Source: Chloroflexota bacterium
Lineage (GTDB): Bacteria; Chloroflexota; Anaerolineae; Anaerolineales; DRMV01
Length of the DNA: 12,513 nt
NCBI GenBank assembly: GCA_013154225.1
Contig: JAADCW010000101.1
Span: forward strand, 1 to 12,513
Direction of reading: 5' to 3'
Under the pieces are notes generated by a model, which was given only the letters and a program-made list of their open reading frames with translations, did no database searches and was not told the DNA's origin. Both the position numbers and the translations under genes were made by a program. Below, piece by piece: positions 5,507 through 12,513 of this stretch (its first letter is position 1; every line of letters starts with the position of its first letter).

Positions 5507-7102
5507 ATGCTCTTTTCCCGTGTACCTCGCCTTGCGGTGTGGTTCGGTTTTGCCTTTGCCGCTGCCCTGGCCGCGGCGGCTTACGCTTATGCCATGACGC
5601 CGTGGGGGCCTTGGGCGCTGACCGATTCTGCAGCCTACGTGGACGCAGCCCGAAGCCTGGCTTCTGGGATGGGGCCGCGGGTCCATACCACCGAGGGGGA
5701 ATTGGTGCTCCTGGTGCATCACCCCCCAGGTTACCCGACTTTGCTGGCCTTGGGTTTGCGCCTCGCCGGGGGCGACTGGCTGGCCGCGGCGCGCGGGCTC
5801 AACGTCCTCGCTCTTTGGCTTGCCTTGACCATCATAGGCTGGTGGCTCTTTGAAGCCACCCACGACCTGACCTTCAGCCTCGCCACCACATTGGCGCTGG
5901 CTGTCGCACCTTTTACGGCCCGCGCTTTTACCGGCGTGATGAGCGAAGCCCCCTTCATTGCGCTGATGGTGGGCTGGCTGTATTTGCTGTGGCGCTATGC
6001 CCTGAACCGCCAGCCGCGCCTGCTCTGGAGCGCCGCGCTCTTGGCAGGGTTGGGGGTGCTTATCCGCTACGCGGGACTGCATGCGGCCATTATGCTCGCA
6101 CTGGCGCCCTTGTTGTGGCCTTCCAAACCCACCCTAAGCCAACGCCTGCACCAGGCCATGACGGCTGTGGGCATCTTCCTCACCCCCTTTGTGCTCTGGA
6201 TGGCCTGGGCCAAACTGATGGGGCGCGGCTCACCCGGCCAGTTTACCTCACCCACGCAGTGGCTCCCCGCGGGGGTGGACTTTCTGCGCCAAACCGCGGA
6301 TGTCTTCTACCAGGCCGTGACGCCCTCATCTGTTGCTCCGCCGCCAGGGTGGACGGCCATCTTCTGGCTGGGCCTGCTGGCCACCACGTGGGGGCTGTGG
6401 CGCCTCTGGCAAAAACGCCTTCGGCCATCCGAACCGGCCTTCTTCCTCTTGGTTGTGGCCGTGCTCAATGGCTGGGCCTGGTTCCTCTTTTTGGCCTTTA
6501 TGTATGTCTTCATCGCGCCCGCGCCTGCGTTGGATTACCGCATGTACACCCCGGCCATGACCATGTGGTTGGTGGCCGCGTTTAGCGCACTGTGGCTGGC
6601 CGCACAGCGCCTGCGCAGGGAACGCCGCGCGTTGGTTTGGCTCGCGCTGATGGGGTTGCTCCTTGTGCTTACACGCTTCGCGCCCCACAACCCCACCCGC
6701 GCGTGGCTCCTCCAACTGCACACCACAGGCAAAGGCTACACCCAAGCCTCCTGGCATCAATTGGCTAAACAAGGTGCGCTCCATGTTGCCGCGCAACTGC
6801 CGCCCAGCGTGCCCCTCTTCAGCAACGCGTGGGAAGGCGTGCTCCTTTGGACGGGACGCGAGGTTCAACCCATAGACTACAACCGCTGGCGTGCCGCGGC
6901 CGCGGAAGACCGCCTGCCCACCGCGCCCAAATATGCCCTTTGGCAAGAAAGTCAGGGCGCGCTCCTGCTCGTTTGGATCCAGCGCGAAGGGCAGACTACA
7001 TTGGTCCAATCTCTTCGCCACAGCGGCGCATTTTTGTGCTATGATGGTGGCCTGGGAAGTCTCTACTTTCCCCATCCCACCGAGGTATGCCCTGCCCCAT
7101 GA
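5507..7102 (+). CDS. Membrane glycosyltransferase, GT39/ArnT-like (GT-C fold)
   Basis: 531 residues, mostly hydrophobic, with roughly 10-11 predicted membrane segments by eye between residues 8 and 392 and a soluble C-terminal part (about 400-531). After the first segment the extracytoplasmic loop carries LTDSAAY (38-44); its acidic residue (D40) is in the place of the catalytic Asp of GT-C enzymes. HHPPGYP (71-77), MSEAPF (145-150) and DYRMYTP (343-349) are typical of the dolichyl-phosphate-mannose-transferase-like/PMT-2 group. Such enzymes use a polyprenyl-phosphate sugar to glycosylate proteins, lipids or polysaccharides outside the membrane. Acceptor and sugar cannot be inferred. The ATG at 5507 has only a weak purine stretch (GCGAG, 5496-5500). 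Its end overlaps the next gene by 4 bases, so the two are probably co-translated. Confidence 0.8.
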   Translation: MLFSRVPRLAVWFGFAFAAALAAAAYAYAMTPWGPWALTDSAAYVDAARSLASGMGPRVHTTEGELVLLVHHPPGYPTLLALGLRLAGGDWLAAARGLNVLALWLALTIIGWWLFEATHDLTFSLATTLALAVAPFTARAFTGVMSEAPFIALMVGWLYLLWRYALNRQPRLLWSAALLAGLGVLIRYAGLHAAIMLALAPLLWPSKPTLSQRLHQAMTAVGIFLTPFVLWMAWAKLMGRGSPGQFTSPTQWLPAGVDFLRQTADVFYQAVTPSSVAPPPGWTAIFWLGLLATTWGLWRLWQKRLRPSEPAFFLLVVAVLNGWAWFLFLAFMYVFIAPAPALDYRMYTPAMTMWLVAAFSALWLAAQRLRRERRALVWLALMGLLLVLTRFAPHNPTRAWLLQLHTTGKGYTQASWHQLAKQGALHVAAQLPPSVPLFSNAWEGVLLWTGREVQPIDYNRWRAAAAEDRLPTAPKYALWQESQGALLLVWIQREGQTTLVQSLRHSGAFLCYDGGLGSLYFPHPTEVCPAP

Positions 7103-8004
7103 GTCAAAAACCCCTGCTCACCATTTTCTCCGCGCCCAAGCCCTTTGACCGGGAACACATCGCGCTCATCCAACGCAACGCCATCCGCTCCTGGCTGGCC
7201 TTGGGCGACGAAGTTGAAGTCCTGCTCATTGGCGACGAACCCGGCCTGGCCGAAGTTGCGGCTGAAATGGGCGTGCGGCACATTCCCGAAGTGGCGCGCA
7301 ACGCCCAGGGCACCCCGCTGGTATCGGACATTTTCGCCCAGGCACGCAAAGCGGCCTCCACGCCCTATATGTGCTACGTCAACGGCGACATCATCTTCCT
7401 TTCGGATTTCCTCGCCGCAGTCAAAGCCGTGATCGCAACCACGCCCGACCGCTTCCTCATGGTTGGCCGCCGCTGGGACCTGGACATCACCACCCCCCTG
7501 GACCTTTCCCCCGGCTGGGAAGAGCGCCTGCGCACCCTGGCACGCACCCAGGGGCGTCTGCATTCCCCCTTTGGCATTGATTACTTTGTTTTTCCCCATG
7601 CCGCCTTTGCCGATATGCCACCCTTTGCCGTTGGCCGCTCAGGTTGGGACAACTGGATGATTTACCACAGCCGCGAACAAGGCTGGAAGGTCATTGACGC
7701 CACCGATGCAACCACGGTCATCCACCAAAACCACGACTACGCGCATCTGCCCGGCGGGCAGCCCCACTACAAACTGGAAGAATCGCAGGAAAACATCCGC
7801 ATGGCGGGCGGCCCCACCCGGATGTTCAGCATCTGGGAAGCCAACTACGCCCTCCGCGATGGCCGCCTGCGCCGCGTCTGGCGCCCCCTTCCCACAGTCC
7901 TGCGCAGACTGGAGCGCGCCATCCTGGCCTCAGACCCCAACCCCAACGGCTGGCGCCGATTGCTCTTGCGCCGCGTGCGCCGCACGTTGCGCGCGCTGAT
8001 GTAA
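7099..8004 (+). CDS. Putative nucleotide-diphospho-sugar transferase (GT-A-like)
   Basis: 301 residues from the ATG at 7099, which overlaps the upstream stop (ATGA). GAGG at 7082-7085 is 13 bases away, rather far. An ATG at 7087 (four residues longer) is possible but has no site in front. The N-terminus LLTIFSAPKPF begins a GT-A-like fold. YVNGDIIF (93-100) occupies the place of the DxD metal/nucleotide-sugar motif, here with a single Asp. RRWDLDI (124-130), GIDYFVFP (159-166), PPFAVGRSGWDNWMIY (174-189) and HQNHDYAHLPGG (209-220) are strongly conserved-looking blocks that I recognise from a family of uncharacterised bacterial proteins resembling glycosyltransferases. No membrane segment is seen, so a cytoplasmic role is likely. 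Neighbouring glycosyltransferases support glycan assembly; donor and acceptor are unknown. Confidence 0.7.
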   Translation: MSQKPLLTIFSAPKPFDREHIALIQRNAIRSWLALGDEVEVLLIGDEPGLAEVAAEMGVRHIPEVARNAQGTPLVSDIFAQARKAASTPYMCYVNGDIIFLSDFLAAVKAVIATTPDRFLMVGRRWDLDITTPLDLSPGWEERLRTLARTQGRLHSPFGIDYFVFPHAAFADMPPFAVGRSGWDNWMIYHSREQGWKVIDATDATTVIHQNHDYAHLPGGQPHYKLEESQENIRMAGGPTRMFSIWEANYALRDGRLRRVWRPLPTVLRRLERAILASDPNPNGWRRLLLRRVRRTLRALM

Positions 8005-8015
8005 CAGGAACTGCC

Positions 8016-9008
8016 ATGCCTCGCGTTGGTATCAGCCCTACCCGCCAAGAAATCACCACCTACCGCCCCGCCCGGGTGACGGTGGTAATCATCACCTACA
8101 TCCCGCACCTGGAAGGCTATTTTGCCCAGCGGTTAGACATCCTCAAAATCGTGCTCCAGAGCCTGCGGGCCCACACCCGCGCGCCTTACGACCTGCTGAT
8201 TTTCGACAACGGCAGTTGTGCTGAGGTGGTAGATTACCTGCGCAGTGCGCAAGCCGCGGGCGAAATTGACTACCTCTTGCTTTCCCAGCGCAACGTGGGC
8301 AAAATTGGCGCGTTCCAAATCGCCTTTCCGGCCGCGCCCGGGGAAGTGATTGCCTATGCAGACGACGACGTGCTCTTCTACCCCGGCTGGCTGGAAGCCA
8401 GTTTGCGCATTTTAGACACGTTCCCCAAAGTGGGCATGGTGAGCGCGGTGCCTGTACGCGATGCAGCCAACCGCCCCCACAAAACCCTCGACGCCCTGCT
8501 GGCCTCACCACCGCCTGGGATGGAAATCCGCCAAGAGCGCCGCATTCCCGACGCGTGGGAAGCCGACTGGGCCATCAGCACCGGCCGGGATCCACAAGCC
8601 CACCTGGAAGCCACCCGCGAGCACAAAGATTGGGTGCTCCGCTATCAGGGCGTGGAAGCCATTGGCTCGGCCAACCACTTCCAGTTTCTCAGCCCGAAAG
8701 AGGTCATCCTGCAGGCCCTGCCCACCACGTGGAGCGGCCGCCTGATGGGGCAGATGATCGCGCTGGAAGAACGCATTGACGCGTTGGGCTACCTGCGGCT
8801 TTCCACCGTCGAGCGCTACGCTCGCCATCTGGGCAACGCCCTCACCCCCGAACTGGTGGAAGAAATCCGCGGCCTGGGGCTCACCATAGAAGCCCAACCG
8901 GTGCGCCTGCGGAAGAAAAAGCACTGGCTGCTTCGCATTCCCGGCAGTGGGCGGGTGCTCTGGCCCCTTTATCGCTATCTCTTCCGCGTCCTCCACGGCG
9001 TGGAATGA
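8016..9008 (+). CDS. Glycosyltransferase family 2-like protein
   Basis: 330 residues. The start at 8016 has AGGA at 8006-8009, six bases upstream, and follows the previous stop by 11 bases. The GT-A fold begins at RVTVVIITYIPHLEGY (20-35). LLIFDNGSC (60-68) is the family's 'D-N-x-S' nucleotide-binding strand. YADDDVLFYPGWLE (114-127) contains the acidic DDD (116-118), equivalent to the metal-binding DxD. The region after about 200 (acceptor side) is less recognisable. The last 40 residues are basic with two Trp-rich hydrophobic stretches (KKKHWLLRIP, LWPLYRYLF), suggesting peripheral membrane contact; that is inference. It most likely transfers a sugar from a nucleotide donor to a growing surface glycan together with its neighbours. 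Confidence 0.82.
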   Translation: MPRVGISPTRQEITTYRPARVTVVIITYIPHLEGYFAQRLDILKIVLQSLRAHTRAPYDLLIFDNGSCAEVVDYLRSAQAAGEIDYLLLSQRNVGKIGAFQIAFPAAPGEVIAYADDDVLFYPGWLEASLRILDTFPKVGMVSAVPVRDAANRPHKTLDALLASPPPGMEIRQERRIPDAWEADWAISTGRDPQAHLEATREHKDWVLRYQGVEAIGSANHFQFLSPKEVILQALPTTWSGRLMGQMIALEERIDALGYLRLSTVERYARHLGNALTPELVEEIRGLGLTIEAQPVRLRKKKHWLLRIPGSGRVLWPLYRYLFRVLHGVE

Positions 9009-9027
9009 ACTCGGTCAGGAGAAAACC

Positions 9028-9996
9028 ATGCGCTTTCTCATTGCCGGCTTAGGCTCCATCGGACGCCGCCATCTGCGCAACCTCATCGCGCTGGGCGAGC
9101 ACGACATTGTGCTCTACCGCACCCATCGCAGCACGCTGCCCGACGACGAACTGGCCGCGTTCCCCACAGAAACCGACCTTCAGCGGGCGCTGACGCACTA
9201 CCGCCCCGACGCGGTCATCGTAGCAAACCCCACCGCGCATCACCTGGACGTGGCTATACCCGCGGCCCAGGCCGGATGCCATCTGCTCATTGAAAAACCC
9301 ATCGCCCACGACCTGCGCGGGGTGGACGCCCTTCAGCGTGCGGTGGAAGCCAACCATGTGCGTGTGCTGGTGGGCTTCCAATTCCGCTTTCATCCGACCC
9401 TCAACGCGGTGCGCGGCTGGCTGGCAGAAGCGCGCATTGGCAAGCCCCTCTTTGCCCGCGCGCACTGGGGCGAATATCTGCCCGATTGGCACCCTTGGGA
9501 AGACTACCGCCAGAGTTACGCGGCCCGCGCAGATCTGGGTGGCGGGGTGGTGCGCACCTTGTGCCACCCTCTGGATTACCTCCGCTACCTCTTGGGCGAA
9601 GCCGAAGTGGTCTGGGCGCATACCGGCAATCTCAGCCCCCTGGAACTGCAGGGCGTGGAAGATTTTGCCGAAATCGGCCTGTGGTTTGCTTCTGGTGCTG
9701 AAGCCAGCGTCCACCTTGACTACTTCCAACGCCCACCGCAACATTGGTTGGAAATCGAGGGCACCCAAGGCACCATCCGCTGGGAATACGCCAGCGGGGA
9801 AGCCCTTGCCCTCGCGGCCGACAAAACCGTGTTGGCATCGGCCTCGTTGCCTCCTTCGTGGGAACGCAACACCATGTTCCTGGACGAAATGCGTCATTTC
9901 TTAGCCGTGGTGCGGGGGGAAGCCTTCCCGCGCTGCACCCTGGAAGACGGCGTTCGGGCCCTGGCCCTGGCGCTGGATGCCTTGGCCACCACCTAA
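9028..9996 (+). CDS. Gfo/Idh/MocA family NAD(P)-dependent oxidoreductase
   Basis: 322 residues, typical for the family. The ATG at 9028 has AGGAG at 9017-9021, six bases upstream; the frame is open further back but the Rossmann motif begins here. GLGSIGRRHLRN (7-18) binds NAD(P). VANPTAHH (65-72) and LLIEKPIAHD (86-95) hold the family's EKP motif with the conserved Lys90. The C-terminal alpha/beta domain has HWGEYLPDWHPWEDYR (146-161) and GGGVVRTLCHPLDY (171-184), whose His180 and Asp183 are in the usual catalytic region. The HWGEY...WHPWEDYR pattern is one I associate with homologues in nonulosonic-acid and capsule/O-antigen clusters, a soft clue. It likely oxidises or reduces a sugar or nucleotide sugar for the surrounding glycosyltransferases. 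No catalytic residue is obviously missing. Confidence 0.88.
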   Translation: MRFLIAGLGSIGRRHLRNLIALGEHDIVLYRTHRSTLPDDELAAFPTETDLQRALTHYRPDAVIVANPTAHHLDVAIPAAQAGCHLLIEKPIAHDLRGVDALQRAVEANHVRVLVGFQFRFHPTLNAVRGWLAEARIGKPLFARAHWGEYLPDWHPWEDYRQSYAARADLGGGVVRTLCHPLDYLRYLLGEAEVVWAHTGNLSPLELQGVEDFAEIGLWFASGAEASVHLDYFQRPPQHWLEIEGTQGTIRWEYASGEALALAADKTVLASASLPPSWERNTMFLDEMRHFLAVVRGEAFPRCTLEDGVRALALALDALATT

Positions 9997-10015
9997 CGCC
10001 TTCCTGGCCGCGCTT

Positions 10016-10040
10016 GTTGGCGCAGGCCAAAACGCCCAAC
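10016..10040 (+). terminator. Bulged hairpin after the Gfo/Idh/MocA gene, weak terminator candidate
   Basis: GTTGGCG (10016-10022) pairs with CGCCCAAC (10033-10040) with one bulged C, loop of 10 bases, 20 bases after the stop codon. There is no T-tract immediately behind. The 193-base gap (9997-10189) contains no convincing gene. Confidence 0.3.
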
Positions 10041-10115
10041 TTCGCCTTGCCTCGGCATTTTCGTTGCTCTTTACCATTCGCCTGCCCTTAACCTTGCCCA
10101 GAATATCTTATTCCC

Positions 10116-10133
10116 GTTGGCGTGCACGCCGAC
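10116..10133 (+). promoter_or_regulatory. Palindrome upstream of the GT4-like gene (operator-like)
   Basis: GGCGTGCACGCC at 10119-10130 is a perfect 12-bp palindrome. It extends to the 18-base GTTGGCGTGCACGCCGAC (10116-10133) with one mismatched pair. It lies 56 bases before the ATG at 10190 in the longest gap of the glycan region, a fitting place for a regulator site. I found no convincing -35/-10 pair next to it, so the role is unproven and an RNA hairpin is equally possible. Confidence 0.35.
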
Positions 10134-10189
10134 CTGGGCTCTGCCCTGCAACACCATCCGGCACGCCCCCTTTTGGTTAGGTTAAGTTT

Positions 10190-11404
10190 ATGAAAACCCT
10201 TCGTATTGGTGTACTTCGACGCCGCTGGCATCACTACTCTTACACCCGCAACGTCCTTCACCGCTTGCCCGAGGCACAATACGTCCCGGTGAACGACGTG
10301 TTCAGTTGGGCAGTCAACACCACCTTGCGCATCAACCGCGTGGCGCGGCGCACCATTGGCCGCCCGTTGTGGTCACATTTCAACCTCAACAATCAGTTTT
10401 GGGATTTCGACCGCAGTGGGGTGGATGTCATTCACCTTTTCAACGGCATCAGTTACGGCCACACGCCGTGGGTGAGCACGTTTGAAACCGCGGTGCCGCG
10501 CTTTTTGGAAGTGATGGCCGCACTCCACAGCGGGGAACCGGACTTCAACCGCTTCCAGCGCTGGCGTTTTGAAAAAGCCATCCAGGCCGCGGCCAGCGAC
10601 CACTGCCTGGGGCTCGTTGCCCTTTCCGAACGGGCGCGCCGCGCCCAGCACCTGGTTTTAGCATGGAGCAACGCCCCTGATCTGGCGCAAACCATCGCGG
10701 CCAAAACCCGCGTGCTGCATCCCCCCCAGCCGCTGTTGGTCGAAGACTTTACGGCCAAAACCGCCCTGCCCCTCAAGCCCCTGCGCTTCATGTTCGTGGG
10801 GCACGACTTCTTCCGCAAAGGCGGGCTGGAAATGCTCCGCACCTTTGTGGACATGCGCAAGGAAAGCCCTTGGCCCTTCACCCTCACCATTGTGAGCGCC
10901 CTGCAAGGGCACGATTACGCCACCCAAGCCGGGGAAGCAGAAATTGCTGAAGCCCAACGCTTGATTCACGAAAATCAAGATTGGATTCAGCACTTCCCGC
11001 GCTTGCCTTATGAGGACGTTTTAGCCCGAATGCAGCAAGCCCATGTGGGTATGCTGCCCACGTATGCTGATTCTTACGGCTATTCGGTGTTGGAATTTCA
11101 AGCCGCGGGCTGTCCGGTAATCACAACCAACATCAACGCCCTGGCCGAAATCAACGCGGCCGAACGCGGGTGGGTCATCGAAGTGCCCCGCACGTCGCTG
11201 GGTGAAGCCACTTTCCACACACCAGAAGGACGGCAAGCCGTTAGCGCGGCCATTGCCCAAGGCATCCGCCAGGCCTTGGAAGAAATCCTCGCCAATCCCG
11301 AGATTGTTCTCCAAAAGGGGCAGGCCGCTTACACTTACGTGCAACAGCACCATGATCCCGCGCAACACGCCCAAGCCTTACGCGAGATCTACAATTCAGC
11401 ATAA
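10190..11404 (+). CDS. Glycosyltransferase, GT-B fold, GT4-like
   Basis: 404 residues, in the GT4 size range. The ATG at 10190 follows TTAGGTTAAG, a weak ribosome site. The N-terminal half (1-190) is divergent and contains DVIHLFNGISYGHTPWV (79-95), a GT-B N-domain-like stretch. The C-terminal half is clear: LRFMFVGHDFFRKGGLEMLR (198-217) is the start of the donor-binding domain with the basic 'R-K-G' segment. PTYADSYGYSVLEFQAAG (290-307) matches the GT4 E-x7-E region, with Asp293 in place of the first Glu and Glu302 as the second, followed by CPVITTNINALAEI (308-321). It likely adds a sugar from a nucleotide donor to a surface glycan. Separated from the Gfo/Idh/MocA gene by 193 bases, it may start its own transcript, which would include the exporter gene 10 bases downstream. 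Confidence 0.85.
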   Translation: MKTLRIGVLRRRWHHYSYTRNVLHRLPEAQYVPVNDVFSWAVNTTLRINRVARRTIGRPLWSHFNLNNQFWDFDRSGVDVIHLFNGISYGHTPWVSTFETAVPRFLEVMAALHSGEPDFNRFQRWRFEKAIQAAASDHCLGLVALSERARRAQHLVLAWSNAPDLAQTIAAKTRVLHPPQPLLVEDFTAKTALPLKPLRFMFVGHDFFRKGGLEMLRTFVDMRKESPWPFTLTIVSALQGHDYATQAGEAEIAEAQRLIHENQDWIQHFPRLPYEDVLARMQQAHVGMLPTYADSYGYSVLEFQAAGCPVITTNINALAEINAAERGWVIEVPRTSLGEATFHTPEGRQAVSAAIAQGIRQALEEILANPEIVLQKGQAAYTYVQQHHDPAQHAQALREIYNSA

Positions 11405-11414
11405 GAGGCACATC

Positions 11415-12200
11415 ATGGGGCTTGAACTGGAATTAGAAATCATTGGTGCAGGTTTTTTGATCGGCTTTTTGTTGGGGCTCACAGGCATTGGCGGTGGGGC
11501 GCTGATGACGCCCTTCCTCATTTTGGTCATGCGCCTCAACACGGTCACAGCCATTGGCACCGATTTGGCTTTTGCGTTCATCACCAAATCGGTCAGCGCC
11601 ATTCAACATCGGCGCCAAAAAACCGTCTGGCTGAAACCGGCCTTTTTCATCTCCCTGGGCAGTGTACCGGCCTCGCTGGCCGCGTCGTGGTTCGTGGTTT
11701 CCCAGGTCCACAAAAACGATTGGGTCGAGCAACTCTTGCCGCGGCTGCTGGGGGGCATGCTGGTGGTGGTCTCCCTGCTGGTGGCCGCGCGCGCCCTGGG
11801 GTGGATCAAAGCCCGCGGGGGCGAGCATCGGGAACGCTGGCCTGCCTGGTGGCAAGACATTCTCCTGGGCGCGTTCATGGGCACCCTGATTGGGTTGACG
11901 TCGGTAGGGAGTGGCACCCTGCTGGTCGCGGTTCTGCTCCTCTTCTTCGTGGTGCCGCCCGAACATTTGGTTGGCCTCAACGTCTTGGTCGGCGCGGTGC
12001 TGGCCTTTTTCCCAGCCCTGACATATGCCTACCACGGCTTTGTCAACTGGAGTTTGCTCACCCAGATTCTCATTGGCGCCATTCCGGGCTCGATTTTGGG
12101 GGCTCGGCTGGTAACAAAAGCGCCCACCAAAGCCATCCGCCTTTTGCTCAGTGCGCTGGTGCTCTTAGCGGGTGTACGTTTGTTGATGGGTGTGGTATAG
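11415..12200 (+). CDS. TauE/SafE family sulfite/sulfonate-type anion exporter
   Basis: 261 residues, standard for the family. The ATG at 11415 has GAGG at 11405-11408, six bases upstream, directly after the GT4-like stop. The protein is very hydrophobic with about 7-8 membrane segments. The internal two-fold repeat of this family is visible: GFLLGLTGIGGGALMTPFL (17-35) near the start and GTLIGLTSVGSGTLLVAVL (156-174) in the middle. The loop around 130-147 is charged and probably cytoplasmic. Members export sulfite, sulfoacetate or other organic anions, or take up sulfur compounds; some have no known substrate. The next gene is ATP sulfurylase, which makes a sulfur oxyanion substrate plausible (inference from context). 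Confidence 0.88.
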   Translation: MGLELELEIIGAGFLIGFLLGLTGIGGGALMTPFLILVMRLNTVTAIGTDLAFAFITKSVSAIQHRRQKTVWLKPAFFISLGSVPASLAASWFVVSQVHKNDWVEQLLPRLLGGMLVVVSLLVAARALGWIKARGGEHRERWPAWWQDILLGAFMGTLIGLTSVGSGTLLVAVLLLFFVVPPEHLVGLNVLVGAVLAFFPALTYAYHGFVNWSLLTQILIGAIPGSILGARLVTKAPTKAIRLLLSALVLLAGVRLLMGVV

Positions 12201-12201
12201 T
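12193..12201 (+). promoter_or_regulatory. Extended -10 promoter candidate for sat
   Basis: TGGTATAGT matches an extended -10 (TGn plus TATAGT, one mismatch to TATAAT) and overlaps the last codons of the exporter gene. No good -35 is seen 16-18 bases upstream, as is common with extended -10 promoters. It would start transcription near 12208 and give sat a leader of about 92 bases. Confidence 0.4.
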
Positions 12202-12207
12202 TAGACC

Positions 12208-12217
12208 TGTTGCAACA
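12208..12217 (+). promoter_or_regulatory. 10-bp palindrome at the predicted sat transcription start
   Basis: TGTTGCAACA at 12208-12217 is a perfect palindrome placed 7 bases after the candidate -10, where a repressor would block initiation. It is short, so chance is possible. Confidence 0.35.
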
Positions 12218-12227
12218 AAGCCCATTC

Positions 12228-12277
12228 GGCGCGGCGCGCTTTCGTGCCGCGCCCTTGACGCGCCCATTTTTGGCGCG
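12228..12277 (+). promoter_or_regulatory. Two GC-rich hairpins in the sat leader, possible attenuator
   Basis: Hairpin 1: GGCGCGGCGCG (12228-12238) pairs with CGTGCCGCGCC (12243-12253), an 11-bp stem with one G-U pair and loop CTTT. Hairpin 2: CGCGCC (12259-12264) pairs with GGCGCG (12272-12277) with loop CATTTTT. Because CGCGCC occurs in both right-hand and left-hand arms (12248-12253 and 12259-12264) and GGCGCG at 12228, 12233 and 12272, the arms can pair in alternative ways. Hairpin 2 ends 11 bases before the sat ribosome site (12289-12294). No T-tract follows either, so they may act as terminator, attenuator or simple stable stems. Confidence 0.45.
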
Positions 12278-12299
12278 ATTCCCTTTCTGAGGTGAAACT

Positions 12300-12513
12300 A
12301 TGCAAGGCACGACCACCCTGCTCATTCCTCCCCACGGCGGCACGCTCATTGACCGCCGCCTGCGCGGCAGTTTGCAGGAAGCCGCTCGCGCCCAGGCCGA
12401 GCACCTGCCCAAAATCTCCCTCTCGCGCATGAACCTGGCCGATTTGGAAATGATTGCCGTTGGCGCTTACAGCCCCCTGACGGGCTTCATGCGCTCCGAG
12501 GATTACCACCGTG
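12300..12513 (+). CDS. sat: Sulfate adenylyltransferase (ATP sulfurylase), N-terminal part
   Basis: Only the first 71 residues are in the window; the gene runs off the right edge. The ATG at 12300 has GAGGTG at 12289-12294, five bases upstream. The N-terminal PUA-like domain of the Sat family is clear: LLIPPHGGTLIDR (7-19), LADLEMIAVGAYSPLTGFM (46-64) and EDYHR (67-71). The full protein of this type is usually about 380-400 residues and makes adenosine 5'-phosphosulfate (APS) from ATP and sulfate, the first step of sulfate assimilation or, in reverse, of sulfite oxidation. The catalytic Q-x-R-N and H-x-x-H motifs lie beyond the window. It follows a TauE/SafE exporter by 99 bases and may have its own regulated leader. 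Confidence 0.92.
   Translation, partial: MQGTTTLLIPPHGGTLIDRRLRGSLQEAARAQAEHLPKISLSRMNLADLEMIAVGAYSPLTGFMRSEDYHR

Noticed and set aside
7038..7045. TGCTATGAT, resembling an extended -10, inside the end of the GT39-like gene
   Set aside because: No -35 is present, the bases encode an ordinary Cys-Tyr-Asp stretch, and the next gene overlaps this one, so no separate promoter is needed.
6326..7075. 249-codon minus-strand frame opposite the GT39-like gene
   Set aside because: Shadow frame: the + strand shows a coherent membrane protein with family motifs in this place.
8505..9897. Minus-strand frames of 163 and 282 codons opposite the GT2-like and Gfo/Idh/MocA genes
   Set aside because: No ribosome site or domain, and they are opposite strongly conserved motifs of genuine + strand genes.
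9997..10189. Possible small gene in the 193-base gap (+ frame 9977-10180)
   Set aside because: It has no ribosome site, starts inside the previous gene, and its product has no recognisable feature. The gap looks non-coding.

Overview
The window is GC-rich and gene-dense, and every supported gene lies on the + strand. It reads as one chromosomal segment from a free-living bacterium. The even GC-rich codon use, the mix of families and the AT-rich 7-bp repeats between genes suggest Chloroflexota (Anaerolineae-like). That placement is inference from general style, because no rRNA or lineage marker is present. There are no mobile elements, CRISPR arrays, tRNAs or phage genes.

Left part (1-2618): the tail of an ABC exporter ATPase ends at 140. 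A near-consensus promoter (177-207) then drives an ornithine cyclodeaminase/mu-crystallin-family reductase (250-1239). A 148-base gap with two kinds of heptamer repeat separates it from a DAO-family FAD amino acid oxidoreductase (1388-2545). Together these two enzymes could interconvert amino acids and cyclic or linear imines. A C-rich/G-rich inverted repeat (2546-2618) closes this part.

Middle (2672-5443): a tightly packed set of cinA (ADP-ribose pyrophosphatase domain intact, amidase domain apparently dead), folD (overlapping cinA by 4 bases) and a LutA/GlcF-type CCG-domain iron-sulfur protein that has no LutB or LutC partner here.

Surface-glycan part (5507-11404): a GT39-like membrane glycosyltransferase, two nucleotide-sugar-transferase-like proteins (the first overlaps the GT39 gene by 4 bases), a Gfo/Idh/MocA sugar-type oxidoreductase and a GT4-like GT-B glycosyltransferase. 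The set fits synthesis of an extracellular polysaccharide or glycolipid.

Right end (11415-12513): a TauE/SafE anion exporter followed by the start of ATP sulfurylase (sat). The 99-base gap before sat holds a palindrome and two GC hairpins that could pair alternatively, preceded by an extended -10 promoter in the end of the exporter gene. This is the most regulatory-looking stretch of the window.

Most of the window is ordinary housekeeping and accessory metabolism. I did not find a clearly new defence or mobile system. The best leads are the sat leader, the degenerate CinA amidase domain, the reductase/oxidase pair and the heptamer repeats.
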